Source: Ruminiclostridium sufflavum DSM 19573
GTDB lineage: Bacteria; Bacillota; Clostridia; Acetivibrionales; DSM-1351
Length of the DNA: 64,000 nt
Direction of reading: 5' to 3'
Assembly (NCBI RefSeq): GCF_003208175.1
Contig: NZ_QKMR01000011.1
Coordinates: 62,001 to 126,000, forward strand
A model generated the notes under the pieces. It searched no databases. It had not been told where the DNA came from and saw nothing but the letters and a program-made list of their open reading frames with translations. Numbering within the stretch: position 1 is the stretch's first letter; each line of letters opens with the position of its first letter. Both the position numbers and the translations under genes were made by a program. Positions 44,968-53,583 of the stretch are shown in pieces.

Positions 44968-46140
44968 ATGAATAAAACAAAGGTTATTTCATTTATAAAA
45001 TCAAATACGATGATACTTATGCTGATTCTGGTTACGTTGTTTTTTGTCTGGCAAACCGGCGGAAAGATATTATTTCCGCAAAATATAAGTAACCTGATTG
45101 CTCAGAATGCATATGTGTTTATCTTGGCAACAGGCATGCTGCTGTGTATTCTTACAGGCGGTAACATAGATCTTGCGGTAGGTTCAATTGTTTGCTTTGT
45201 AGGTGCGGTCGGAGCAAAATTGATGGAGACCTATGATGTTAACTGGATTATTGCGGTTGCTTTTATGCTGGTCATGGGTATTGCAATAGGTGCATGGCAG
45301 GGCTTCTGGATTGCTTATGTCAGGGTGCCTCCCTTTATTACAACCTTGGCAGGCATGTTTATTTTCAGGGGACTTTCTAATGTGGTTTTGCAGGGGCTGA
45401 CAGTTTCATTAACCGATAAAGCCTTTATAAGAACCTTCGGAGGCGGAGCGAACTGCTATATTCCGGATTTCTTGGGCGGTGATGGGTTTAATGTAACGGC
45501 TATGCTGGCAGGTATTCTTACATGTATAATATTTTTGGCTGTAAAAATCAAAGGCAGGATTGAAAAAGCCAAAAAAGGATATGAGATGGAATCCATTGTG
45601 GCGATGATTACAAGGTCGGCTGTTATTTCAGCGGTTGTACTGGTATTTTCTTATGAGCTGGCACTTTACAGAGGTATTCCAACTGCCCTTGTTATTGTTG
45701 CAATTGTTGTTCTGGCATATGCATATATAACGGCAAAGACTACACTTGGCCGGCATTTTTATGCAGTGGGCGGTAATGAAAAGGCTGCAAAGCTTTCAGG
45801 CATTGATACAAATAGGATTTATTTCTTTGCATATACAAACATGGGATTCTTATCTGCCTTGGCAGGCATGATGACAATTGCCCGTATGACTTCAGCACAG
45901 CCTACTTACGGGCAGAACTATGAAATGGATGCTATCAGCTCCTGCTTTATCGGCGGTGCATCTGCATACGGCGGAACAGGTAAGGTGTCAGGAGTTATAA
46001 TAGGTGCGGTATTTATGGGTGTAATCAATCTCGGAATGAGTATTATGGGGGTTGATGCCAATTACCAGAAGGTTGTCAAGGGAGGGGTTCTTCTGGCAGC
46101 TGTTATATTTGATGTTGTATCTAAAAAGAAAAATGGTTGA
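44968..46140 (+). CDS. Sugar ABC transporter permease (XylH/GguB-like)
   Basis: The 390-residue membrane protein of the BPD_transp_2 family has about 10 hydrophobic segments. The conserved LTGGNIDLAVGSIVCFVG, RVPPFITTLAGMFIFRGL, TTLGRHFYAVGGNEKAAKLSGI and CFIGGASAYGGTGKVSG mark the monosaccharide importers, and the long insertion with IKGRIEKAKKGYEME is typical of the XylH/GguB subgroup. AAAGGAG is 7 bases before the ATG. A terminator follows. With the ATPase and binding protein it makes a complete importer. Confidence 0.92.
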   Translation: MNKTKVISFIKSNTMILMLILVTLFFVWQTGGKILFPQNISNLIAQNAYVFILATGMLLCILTGGNIDLAVGSIVCFVGAVGAKLMETYDVNWIIAVAFMLVMGIAIGAWQGFWIAYVRVPPFITTLAGMFIFRGLSNVVLQGLTVSLTDKAFIRTFGGGANCYIPDFLGGDGFNVTAMLAGILTCIIFLAVKIKGRIEKAKKGYEMESIVAMITRSAVISAVVLVFSYELALYRGIPTALVIVAIVVLAYAYITAKTTLGRHFYAVGGNEKAAKLSGIDTNRIYFFAYTNMGFLSALAGMMTIARMTSAQPTYGQNYEMDAISSCFIGGASAYGGTGKVSGVIIGAVFMGVINLGMSIMGVDANYQKVVKGGVLLAAVIFDVVSKKKNG

Positions 46141-46152
46141 TATCTATAATAA

Positions 46153-46196
46153 ACAAACTCCTTTTTGGCGTTATATAGTCAATCAGGAGTTTTTGC
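46153..46196 (+). terminator. Terminator of the transporter operon
   Basis: AAACTCCT (46155-46162) pairs with AGGAGTTT (46185-46192), followed by TTTGC. Confidence 0.7.
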
Positions 46197-46203
46197 TTTG
46201 TAA

Positions 46204-46305
46204 TTTTCCAAATTCAAAATGCGTTCAAAATTAGCTTAAAAGCTTGATTCGACTATCAAGATGATATAAATATCGTCTCAAAGGCTTGAACAGTAGCTGA
46301 CTTTA
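46204..46305 (+). repeat. Dispersed element, long-form copy M
   Basis: Contains ATGCGTTCAAAATTAGC, TTAAAAGCTTGATTCGAC, the GATGATATAAATATCGTC core, and AAAGGCTTGAACAGTAGCTG before CTTTA. The left terminus has eroded. AGTCAATTC follows the right end, giving one unit like those of the 17-bp array. Confidence 0.8.
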
Positions 46306-46564
46306 GTCAATTCGTAAATTTCTTATCGTAAAAATCATTATACTAAAGCTGATATAGCCGTCATATAATTATAAAAATTAAAACAGCGGGAAAATATTCA
46401 TATAAAAGTATGTTACAAATTATTACATTTTTCTATTTCCATATATTCCAGATACTCTATTCGAATAGTTTATATTGTTAAGGTAAAAATATTTAATAAA
46501 TCAATATTTTTAATGAAGCAGCAAAACAGGTTTCTGTTTAAATTCTGCTTTGTATGTTTTCACT

Positions 46565-46626
46565 GAGTCAATTATTACCGGACGGGTATTTTATCGTGCG
46601 GGGTTCTGAAAAGTAATTGACTTTTA
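46565..46626 (+). repeat. Dispersed element, short copy N
   Basis: GAGTCAATTATTACCGG at the left and AAGTAATTGACTTTTA at the right surround a different 30-base interior. Confidence 0.65.
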
Positions 46627-46673
46627 GTTAATTGCATTGAAATTTACAGATTTAATTCGACATAATATGGAGC

Positions 46674-46734
46674 AAGGTCAATTACCAGCGGCCGATATAA
46701 ATAAAGTCGAAGGCTTGAACCGTAATTGATTTTA
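46674..46734 (+). repeat. Dispersed element, short copy O
   Basis: AAGGTCAATTACCAGCGGCC at the left, then TCGAAGGCTTGAACCGTAATTGATTTTA at the right. It ends about 32 bases before the next gene's start, so it must lie in that gene's promoter or leader. Confidence 0.8.
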
Positions 46735-46766
46735 GTCACACAACAAAATTTGAAAGGATGGATCTG

Positions 46767-49241
46767 ATGAAAGCTGTGATTATGGCAGGCGGAGAGGGCT
46801 CAAGATTAAGACCCTTGACCTGTAACCGTCCAAAGCCTATGGTACCAATTGTTAACAAGCCTGTAATGGAACATATTATTGAACTATTAAAGAAACATGG
46901 TATTAAGGATATTGCAGTTACACTTGCGTACATGCCTCAAATTATTAAAGACTATTTTGGAGATGGAAGTGAATTTGGAGTTAATTTAAAATATTATACG
47001 GAAGAAAATCCCTTGGGAACTGCCGGAAGTGTAAAAAATGCGGAAGCTTTCCTGAATGAAACCTTTATTGTTATCAGCGGTGATGCATTGACTGATATAA
47101 AGCTGGATAGAGCTTTGGAATTCCACAAAAAAAGTGAGGCTTTGGTAACTCTTGTTTTGAAAAAGGTAGAAAACCCTATTGAGTATGGCGTTGTTGTTAC
47201 TCATCAAAACGGAAGAATAAGCCGTTTTCTTGAGAAGCCAAGCTGGGGAGAGGTTTTCAGTGATACGGTGAATACCGGTATTTATGTCATCGAGCCGCAA
47301 GTTTTAAGCTGCATAAAGGAGAATCAGATTTTTGACTTCAGCAAGGATTTGTTTCCGGTTCTTTTAGAACAGAATAAACCAATGTTTGGCTATGTTACAG
47401 AGGATTACTGGTGTGATATAGGTGATATGGATGCATATATAACCGTACACAATGATATATTGGACAGAAAAGTGAATGTCAGGCTAGATGAAAAGGAAGT
47501 AAGGCAGGGGGTTTGGATTGGCGAAGGGGCCGAAGTTGAAAAGGATGCCATAATTAAACCTCCGGTATTGATTGGCAGAAATGCGGTAATCAAAAGCGGC
47601 AGCACGGTAGGAAGCTATTCCGTAATAGGAGAATCAAGCCATATACATGAAAACAGCTCAATTAAAAAAAGTATCTTGTGGAAGGGCTGCACATTAAAAA
47701 ACCAAACACAGCTCAGAGGTTGCATTCTGTGCAATAAGGTACAGCTGAGAGAGAATGCGGCGGCATTTCAGGGCTCTGTCGTAGGGGATAATTGTATTGT
47801 AGGCAGGTGCTCTGCCATAAAGCCTGATATAAAGGTTTGGCCAAACAAGCACATTGAGGCGGGAACAGATGTGAATTCAAACTTAGTATGGGGTTCAAAG
47901 TATTCTAAGAATTTATTCGGAAACAGAGGGGTTTCGGGAGAAATAAATATGGATATAACCCCTGAATTTGCGTCAAAGCTTGGGGCAACCTACGGTGCCA
48001 TATGCAGCAAGGATTCGAAAATAGCTGTTTGCTGTGATGACATTGATGCATTAATAATGGTGAAAACATCATTAATGTCAGGCTTAATGTCCTCAGGAAC
48101 AGAAGTTTATGATATTGGGACAGGACTATTGCCTGTCACAAGGTCTGCTATAAGGTTTTATAATCTGAACGGAGGCATCCATATTTCTGCATTCGGAAAA
48201 GAAAATGATATGCTTGTAATAGATGTTTTAAACAGCTTGGGAAGTAATATAAACAGAAATGAAGAGAGAAAAATTGAGAACTTTTTTGTAAGAGAGGATT
48301 TTGTACGCTGCTCCTTCAATGAAATTAAGCCAATTGTAGCAATTCCAGACCACAGTGTTTACTATGTGCAGACAATCCTTAACGGAGTTCTTGCAAAAGA
48401 GCATGGCTTTAAAATTGCTGTGATAGCCAAGTCCAATTATCTGAAAAGTATTATTGAAAAGATTTTTGCCGGACTTAAATGTGAGATTGAGTTTATAAAT
48501 CCTAATACGGACAGGATTCACAAAAGAAGTGAAAGTATTTTTTCAGATATTAAGGCCCTTACCGGCAAGGTTAGTCAGGGAGGGTTTGATGTTGGAGTGT
48601 ATTTTGAAAATTCCTATGAAAAAATAATGCTTGTTGATACTAAGGGCAGGGTTATAACCGACGATTTGTATATTGCTCTGATATCCTTGATTCATCTTAA
48701 AAAGACAAAAGGAAATACGGTGGTTGTGCCGTTGAATGCCAGCGGGGTAATTGAAAAAATGGCAATGCAGAACAACGGAAAGGTTATCAGAACTAAGACC
48801 TCAACAAAAGAGCTTATGGGGAAAATGCTCTGTGACGAGAACAGAGAAAAATTAAATGATTTCTTTGCCATGAATTTTGATGTGATTGAAGGCTTGGTGA
48901 AAATAATTGATTATATGGCTGATAATAATTTAAAGCTTAGTGAAATAGTTGATATGATACCGGATTTTCATATTTTAAAGAAAGAGGTCAAATGTCCCTG
49001 GTCGGCAAAGGGAAAGGTAATAAGAGCAATAATTGAGGAGAACGAAGGCGCTGATATTGAAACAACCGAGGGAGTGAAGGTCCTCAGTGACAAGGGCTGG
49101 GTTCTGGTGCTGCCGGACGCCGAGGAGCCGGTATGCAAGGTAATCAGTGACGGATATTCAGAGGAATTTGCCAATGAATTGACGGATATATATGTAAATA
49201 AGGTAAAGGCAATCAGCAACGATAATGTCAGCAACAGATAA
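46767..49241 (+). CDS. NDP-sugar pyrophosphorylase fused to a left-handed beta-helix and a degenerate phosphomutase domain
   Basis: The start at 46767 (AAAGGA 9 bases upstream) gives 824 residues. The nucleotidyltransferase domain (1-230) has [28 protein letters not shown] and [11 protein letters not shown]; it should join a sugar-1-phosphate to a nucleotide (mannose-1-phosphate guanylyltransferase-like). A hexapeptide beta-helix follows (about 245-370). The rest (about 375-824) has the fold pattern of phosphomannomutase. Where active enzymes carry the phosphoserine TASHNP it reads HISAFGKEN, and where they carry DGDADR it reads FENSYEK. It is therefore unlikely to be an active mutase and may be regulatory or structural. 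Such fusions are known in Firmicutes and actinobacteria. Exact nucleotide and sugar are unproven. Confidence 0.85.
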   Translation: MKAVIMAGGEGSRLRPLTCNRPKPMVPIVNKPVMEHIIELLKKHGIKDIAVTLAYMPQIIKDYFGDGSEFGVNLKYYTEENPLGTAGSVKNAEAFLNETFIVISGDALTDIKLDRALEFHKKSEALVTLVLKKVENPIEYGVVVTHQNGRISRFLEKPSWGEVFSDTVNTGIYVIEPQVLSCIKENQIFDFSKDLFPVLLEQNKPMFGYVTEDYWCDIGDMDAYITVHNDILDRKVNVRLDEKEVRQGVWIGEGAEVEKDAIIKPPVLIGRNAVIKSGSTVGSYSVIGESSHIHENSSIKKSILWKGCTLKNQTQLRGCILCNKVQLRENAAAFQGSVVGDNCIVGRCSAIKPDIKVWPNKHIEAGTDVNSNLVWGSKYSKNLFGNRGVSGEINMDITPEFASKLGATYGAICSKDSKIAVCCDDIDALIMVKTSLMSGLMSSGTEVYDIGTGLLPVTRSAIRFYNLNGGIHISAFGKENDMLVIDVLNSLGSNINRNEERKIENFFVREDFVRCSFNEIKPIVAIPDHSVYYVQTILNGVLAKEHGFKIAVIAKSNYLKSIIEKIFAGLKCEIEFINPNTDRIHKRSESIFSDIKALTGKVSQGGFDVGVYFENSYEKIMLVDTKGRVITDDLYIALISLIHLKKTKGNTVVVPLNASGVIEKMAMQNNGKVIRTKTSTKELMGKMLCDENREKLNDFFAMNFDVIEGLVKIIDYMADNNLKLSEIVDMIPDFHILKKEVKCPWSAKGKVIRAIIEENEGADIETTEGVKVLSDKGWVLVLPDAEEPVCKVISDGYSEEFANELTDIYVNKVKAISNDNVSNR

Positions 49242-49386
49242 ATTATAAAGCTGCAAGTAAAATCAGACGGTGTATGGGATATGCAAAACTGCGGTTGAAA
49301 GCAGAAAACAAAGGCACTCTAAAAAAGACCGTTGCGGAGGCCGGAACAATAATTGAATTTAGTTATATAAAAAAGTGGCTGGGATC

Positions 49387-49842
49387 TCATAATTTCAGCT
49401 CTTCAATCGCTTTATCCAAGAAGATTTTTCCGTCCAAATGCTCAATTTCATGACAAAAGCATTTGGACATTTCTCCTTCTCCGGACAGCAAAATTTCCTC
49501 GCCATATTCATTCCAAGCCTGTATGGTTACTTGCCGGGGACGGATAGTTTTTACAAAGCGGTTCGGAAAGCTCAGGCAGCCTTCGATACATTCCTGCTCA
49601 CCGCTGTATCCTATAATTTGTGGATTTACGAGTTTTAAGTATTGATTGCAATAATCTATAACCACCAATCTCCTCAAAATGCCAATTTGATTTGCCGCCA
49701 GCGCAGCACCATTTTCTGTATGCTGCAAGGTGTCCATCATATCATTTAGGATACTGCGTATCCTGTCATCGGCTGCTTCTACCTTGCGGCATTTCTTAGA
49801 CAGAACTGGATCACCGTCGTAACGGATTTGTCGGATTGCCAT
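49387..49842 (-). CDS. def: Peptide deformylase
   Basis: This metalloenzyme removes the formyl group from nascent N-termini. The start at 49842 (MAIRQIRYDGDPVLSKKCRK, GGAGG 6-7 bases upstream) gives 151 residues, the usual type I length. Longer readings extend into the upstream regulator gene. The three motifs are GAALAANQIG (the first Gly of GxGLAAxQ is followed by Ala-Ala here), EGCLSFP with the metal Cys, and HEIEHLDG with both metal His and the catalytic Glu. It lies 4 bases after an XRE regulator gene on the same strand, so it is not in the usual def-fmt operon and is probably a second, specialised deformylase. Confidence 0.93.
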   Translation of the reverse strand: MAIRQIRYDGDPVLSKKCRKVEAADDRIRSILNDMMDTLQHTENGAALAANQIGILRRLVVIDYCNQYLKLVNPQIIGYSGEQECIEGCLSFPNRFVKTIRPRQVTIQAWNEYGEEILLSGEGEMSKCFCHEIEHLDGKIFLDKAIEELKL

Positions 49843-49846
49843 AGCT

Positions 49847-50077
49847 TTACCTCCTGCTGCTTTCTGCTCTGGATTTACGGGTGCTTTCCTCGAATAAAAA
49901 AACTTCCTCAATTGAGCATGAAAATACTCTTGCAATTTCATATGCCAGCCAGATGGAAGGCTCAAATTTTTCTGCTTCTATTGCAAGAATAGCCTGTCTG
50001 GAGGCTCCGACAAGTTCACCCAATTGCTCCTGGGTAAGTCCCTTTGCTTCACGCAATTCTTTGATACGATTTTTCAT
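49847..50077 (-). CDS. XRE-family HTH regulator
   Basis: The 76-residue protein has a Cro/C1-type helix-turn-helix (about 5-60) reading IKELREAKGLTQEQLGELVGASRQAILAIE. These short regulators are mostly one domain. AAGGAG is 6-7 bases before the ATG. It is co-transcribed with peptide deformylase. TTATGTAA sites on either side of a good promoter upstream suggest self-repression. Confidence 0.9.
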   Translation of the reverse strand: MKNRIKELREAKGLTQEQLGELVGASRQAILAIEAEKFEPSIWLAYEIARVFSCSIEEVFLFEESTRKSRAESSRR

Positions 50078-50103
50078 ATTGTTCTCCTTGCGTAATGTTA
50101 ACC

Positions 50104-50150
50104 TTACATAAGGATATCATGGCCCTTGGTATAAAGTCAATATTACATAA
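50104..50150 (-). promoter_or_regulatory. Promoter and candidate operators of the XRE-def operon
   Basis: On the minus strand TTGACT (50140-50135) and TATCCT (50116-50111) are 18 bases apart, a vegetative-type promoter. TTATGTAA occurs just upstream of the -35 (50150-50143) and just at the -10 (50111-50104). Paired identical sites around a promoter fit XRE autorepression. Confidence 0.55.
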
Positions 50151-50316
50151 CAAATTATGATATAAAAAAGACAGTGTAAATAGTATTTTAACTTAAAACC
50201 GGTACTATATTATATACGGGGATATTTAAAGCATGAAAGCTATTAAAAACTTGTTTTTAGTATAGTATTTATTATCTGAATTTGGTAAAATGATAATAAA
50301 TTAAAGGAGGTTTCTA

Positions 50317-50679
50317 ATGACAAACGAGGAATTTCAAAATTTGGTTCTTGAAGAGCTTAGAAGCATAAAAATTGATATAAGAGGCTTAAAAGAAGGCCAA
50401 AGAAAGCTTGAGCAGGGTCAAAGCTCACTTGAAGAAGGCCAAAGAAAGCTTGAGCAGGGTCAAAGCTCACTTGAAGAAGGCCAAAGAAAGCTTGAGCAGG
50501 GTCAAAAAAGGCTTGAAAACAAGTTGGATGCGGTATATAACCAAACTGCTGATTTGACTGAATTCAGGACAGAAGCTAATATGAAGCTTGACAGTATAAT
50601 TGAAAACAATAAATCAATCCACGAAATGCTTGGGGAGCATGAGATATCAATAAGAACTCTAAGAAGAAAGCCGGTATAA
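50317..50679 (+). CDS. Small coiled-coil repeat protein
   Basis: The 120-residue cytoplasmic protein has a 14-residue unit (EEGQRKLEQGQSSL) repeated three times at residues 25-66, in the middle of a predicted long coiled coil. A helical C-terminal part (KLDAVYNQTADLTEFRTEANMKLDSI) follows. AAAGGAGG lies 6-7 bases before the ATG. The family of short Gln/Glu/Gly-rich coiled coils is common in clostridia, with no agreed function. No neighbour suggests a partner. The DNA repeat units are almost identical, so the protein length may vary between strains. Confidence 0.75.
   Translation: MTNEEFQNLVLEELRSIKIDIRGLKEGQRKLEQGQSSLEEGQRKLEQGQSSLEEGQRKLEQGQKRLENKLDAVYNQTADLTEFRTEANMKLDSIIENNKSIHEMLGEHEISIRTLRRKPV
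50389..50514 (+). repeat. Three in-frame 42-bp tandem repeats
   Basis: The units at 50389-50430, 50431-50472 and 50473-50514 differ only in the first codon (AAA or GAA) and in the last few bases of the third. They are inside the coiled-coil gene and keep its frame. Confidence 0.95.
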
Positions 50680-50800
50680 ATTTAAATAGCGGTATTAGGT
50701 TTTTACATGATTTGGTAATAAAAAATTGGCAATAATATATTACCTGAGCACCAAATAATTTTCTTCCGGCAGACTTGTTATAATGACATCTGTTACTGAC

Positions 50801-51733
50801 TTATTTACCTTCAAAGTTAAGGCCTTGAAACATGCCGTGATTAGCCATATAGCAGTGCAGGCCATTAAGAACATGGCGTTTGTGCCCGCTCCATTTAGGC
50901 TCAACTAAATGCTTACGGTTTCCGTCTCCGGTTATTCTGTGAATAACCATATCGGGAGGTATTCGTGTAATTGCTTCTGCAACCCATTCTATATATGTCA
51001 GCTCATTCAGCAAGGGAAATGGTTTTTCCGAATAGTCTTTATATAAGGGACTGTCGTCCAAGATATGCAGCATGGACATTTTTAATCCGTTTAGGGTCTG
51101 CTTTGCCACATAATCTATGGTTTCCATAAAATCGGAATAATTTTCGCCCATAAGCCCTACAATCAAATGGACAATAATAGGGACATTAACGCTATTCAAC
51201 ATTGAAACTGCATTTTCATAAACATATAAATCATATCCCCGTCCGAAAAGCTCTGCCGTTTTTTGATGGATTGTTTGAAGACCAAGCTCAACCCATAAAG
51301 GCTTGATCCGGGATAAACGTTCAAGCTCTTTTATCATGTCAGGTGAGAGACAATCAGGTCTTGTACCGACAGACAATCCGAGAATTCTTTCATCAGTAAG
51401 GATTTCTTCATAGACAGGAACTAATTTTTCCACAGGGCCATAAGTGTTGGTAAATGATTGCAAATATGCAATGTAACCATCTGAGCTGCTTTTTGCGGCC
51501 ACCATTTCAACAGCTGAATCAATTTTTTTATGAATAGCTGTTTCTCCCGCTATGGCAAAATCGCCGGAGCCTTTTGCCGAGCAAAAGGTACAGCCTCCGG
51601 TGCCTTTTGTGCCGTCTCTGGTAGGGCAGGTACACCCGATATCCAAAGAAATTTTATATACCTTGCGGCCAAAAATTTTCTGATAATAATTATTAACTGA
51701 ATTATATGGCTTGCTATCTGGCCAAAGCTTCAT
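50801..51733 (-). CDS. Radical SAM protein of the YhcC/TIGR01212 family
   Basis: The 310-residue cytoplasmic protein has cluster-binding Cys36, Cys48 and Cys51 in CPTRDGTKGTGGCTFCS, the unusual wide spacing that marks this family. LSVGTRPDCLSPDMI and VELGLQTIHQKTAELFGRGY follow. It ends with GNRKHLVEPKWSGHKRHVLNGL. The family role is not settled. GAGGT is 6 bases before the ATG. The gene stands alone. Confidence 0.9.
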   Translation of the reverse strand: MKLWPDSKPYNSVNNYYQKIFGRKVYKISLDIGCTCPTRDGTKGTGGCTFCSAKGSGDFAIAGETAIHKKIDSAVEMVAAKSSSDGYIAYLQSFTNTYGPVEKLVPVYEEILTDERILGLSVGTRPDCLSPDMIKELERLSRIKPLWVELGLQTIHQKTAELFGRGYDLYVYENAVSMLNSVNVPIIVHLIVGLMGENYSDFMETIDYVAKQTLNGLKMSMLHILDDSPLYKDYSEKPFPLLNELTYIEWVAEAITRIPPDMVIHRITGDGNRKHLVEPKWSGHKRHVLNGLHCYMANHGMFQGLNFEGK

Positions 51734-51942
51734 ATTTTACCTCTTATACAAATAAAGTGTCAAGAATACATTTTAGCATATCCTTAATAGGGTGTCATTA
51801 TAAAATGATGCTTTAAAATAAATGGTACTATCTTCTACATGTCAGACGTATTAAACTTCTGTTACATTTTTTTAATTTGAATAACCCGCCAGAAATATAT
51901 ATAATAAATAGGTATAAATACTCAGTATAATTTTAAAAATAC

Positions 51943-52010
51943 GGGGTATTAATGCGAGGATTTACTACCCTTTCAGAGGGCATCTACGGAGGTTTTCTAC
52001 GACAGTAAAC
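51943..52010 (+). promoter_or_regulatory. Unclassified structured leader upstream of the GDSL gene
   Basis: Several pairings are possible. TTTACT (51961-51966) can close with AGTAAA (52004-52009) around CCCT-TTCAG-AGGG (51968-51980) and a stretch containing CTACGGAGG. Alternatively GGGTA (51944-51948) pairs with TACCC (51966-51970), which excludes the first fold. Two mutually exclusive folds are typical of a switch. It does not match riboswitch classes I can recall. The 5' part of the spacer (51734-51942) shows nothing else. Confidence 0.35.
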
Positions 52011-52081
52011 TTTCTTTGTATTGGTATAGTTTTTCTACGATATGTGCGGAAGATTATTTTGCAGAAATTGGAGCTGATTAT

Positions 52082-53248
52082 ATGAAGAAGATGAAAGAAA
52101 TGCTTTCGATTGTACTGGGAATTGCATCATTAATTGGAGTCTCCTTGCCTGCTTATGCACCGAATAATGTAGTTGAAGAGATTATAAGTACATATATTCC
52201 GGTTAATGAGGCAGACGGAAATTCTACCTATGTAGCATTAGGGGACTCCATTACTACGGGATATGGCTTGGAAAGCTTTGACGGCAATGACATAGAGAAC
52301 AAATCAAGTGAAAAGAGCTTTGTTAATAAGCTTGGAAATAAGTTGGGCAAGGAAGCTGTAAATTTAGGAATAGACGGAATAGATTCCACAAGATTTTTGC
52401 AGGTGATTTCCAATCCTGTGACAGAAGAACAGCAAGCTGTCATATCTCAAATAGAAAATGCAGGGATTATAACAATATCAATTGGCGGAAATGATGTGTT
52501 CTTGGCATTAGCAGAGGTATTAAACGGTAAATTGGGAGAGGGCAGGAGTATTTTTAATGCAACTAAGCAGGAAATACTTAAGGTAACGGTTGAGTTTCTT
52601 TTTAATAAAAGTGCTAAAGACAGCCTGAAGGAAAAGGTGTCGGCAGCTACCGAAACCTTTGTGGGAAATCCGGCAAATAATAAAGAGGGTAACTTTGCGG
52701 ATATAATAAAGGCTGTAAAAAAGCTGAATCCTGATGCTCAAATTATAGTGCAGACAATATATAAACCTTATGATTTACAAATAACAAGCTTTTGCAACAC
52801 AGCGATTGAGGATATGAATGCAAAAATAATTAAAGATTCTGAAAATGGGAAAAATTATTTGGTGGCTGATGTATATTCGGCTTTTGAAAAGGCCGGATCG
52901 GAAACTGCACTTATAAATGCCGATTCGGGGAAAACCTTTGATCCGCACCCCACAGCCAAGGGGCATGAGGTTATTTATACGGTTATTGCGGCGGCTTTGC
53001 AAAACAATACCTTGCCATACCGCATAAAAGCTTCTATTGTCAACGGAAAGCTTACTGACAAGGTTTTAGACGGAGAACTGATTTTAACCGTAACTCCGGA
53101 AGAAGGCTATAAAGTACCTAAAAATATTTCAGTGGCAATTGGAAGCGATGCTAAAAAAACGCTGGCTGTGGACTCAAACGGCAAAGCAGCAATGCCTGTG
53201 GCTGATATTGGGACGGATATTGCCGTCAGTGGTATTTGCAGCAATTGA
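52082..53248 (+). CDS. Secreted GDSL/SGNH-family hydrolase
   Basis: The 388-residue protein starts at ATG 52082, with GGAG 9 bases upstream. It has a signal peptide (1-26, cleavage after AYA). An SGNH hydrolase domain follows (about 48-320) with block I ALGDSITTGYG (nucleophile Ser), block III SIGGNDVF (Gly and Asn of the oxyanion hole) and block V DPHPTAKGH (Asp and His of the triad). A C-terminal 70-residue beta-rich tail (IKASIVNGKLTDKVLDGELILTVTPEEGY) resembles small cell-surface or carbohydrate-linked modules. The enzyme could remove acetyl or other acyl groups from polysaccharides or act as a lipase; which one cannot be told. A possible structured leader precedes it and a terminator follows. 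Confidence 0.88.
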   Translation: MKKMKEMLSIVLGIASLIGVSLPAYAPNNVVEEIISTYIPVNEADGNSTYVALGDSITTGYGLESFDGNDIENKSSEKSFVNKLGNKLGKEAVNLGIDGIDSTRFLQVISNPVTEEQQAVISQIENAGIITISIGGNDVFLALAEVLNGKLGEGRSIFNATKQEILKVTVEFLFNKSAKDSLKEKVSAATETFVGNPANNKEGNFADIIKAVKKLNPDAQIIVQTIYKPYDLQITSFCNTAIEDMNAKIIKDSENGKNYLVADVYSAFEKAGSETALINADSGKTFDPHPTAKGHEVIYTVIAAALQNNTLPYRIKASIVNGKLTDKVLDGELILTVTPEEGYKVPKNISVAIGSDAKKTLAVDSNGKAAMPVADIGTDIAVSGICSN

Positions 53249-53334
53249 AGGCTTTTATAGCTTGTTTTGATAACATTGAGGGCCAATGGAGAACAGCAGA
53301 TAATTAACATAATATATTAATTGTATTACAAAGG

Positions 53335-53370
53335 GCATGATATAGAACGTATCTATTTCATGCTTTTTAT
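53335..53370 (+). terminator. Terminator after the GDSL gene
   Basis: GCATGATATAGA pairs with TCTATTTCATGC (one mismatch) around a short ACGTA loop, then TTTTTAT. Confidence 0.8.
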
Positions 53371-53583
53371 TATATAAGCCGAGTAAAAGAAGGTATTTGA
53401 AAAATTTTTAGAAATATTGTTAAAAAAGTACTTGAAAAGAAATTAATAGTAACGTAAGATATAATATTATAGGGACTTAATGTACGTTGTGTAAAATAAT
53501 AACAGTGAAATTAAATAAACATTGTAGTCTTGATTTTCATTTATAGTATCATAATAAATCACAGGTAAAAATAAAGGAGAATT
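53371..53583. other. Upstream region of the first chemoreceptor
   Basis: AT-rich and without a gene. No clear sigma-D promoter could be found. It must hold the promoter of the chemoreceptor. Confidence 0.4.

Noticed and set aside
46440-46480. LexA/DinR box in the long spacer (CTATTCGAATAG)
   Set aside because: The 12-bp palindrome lacks the GAAC/GTTC half-sites, and no SOS gene follows directly.
51943-52010. c-di-GMP riboswitch ahead of the GDSL gene
   Set aside because: The conserved blocks of class I (GGCAAACC, GCAAAGCC) and of class II are absent.
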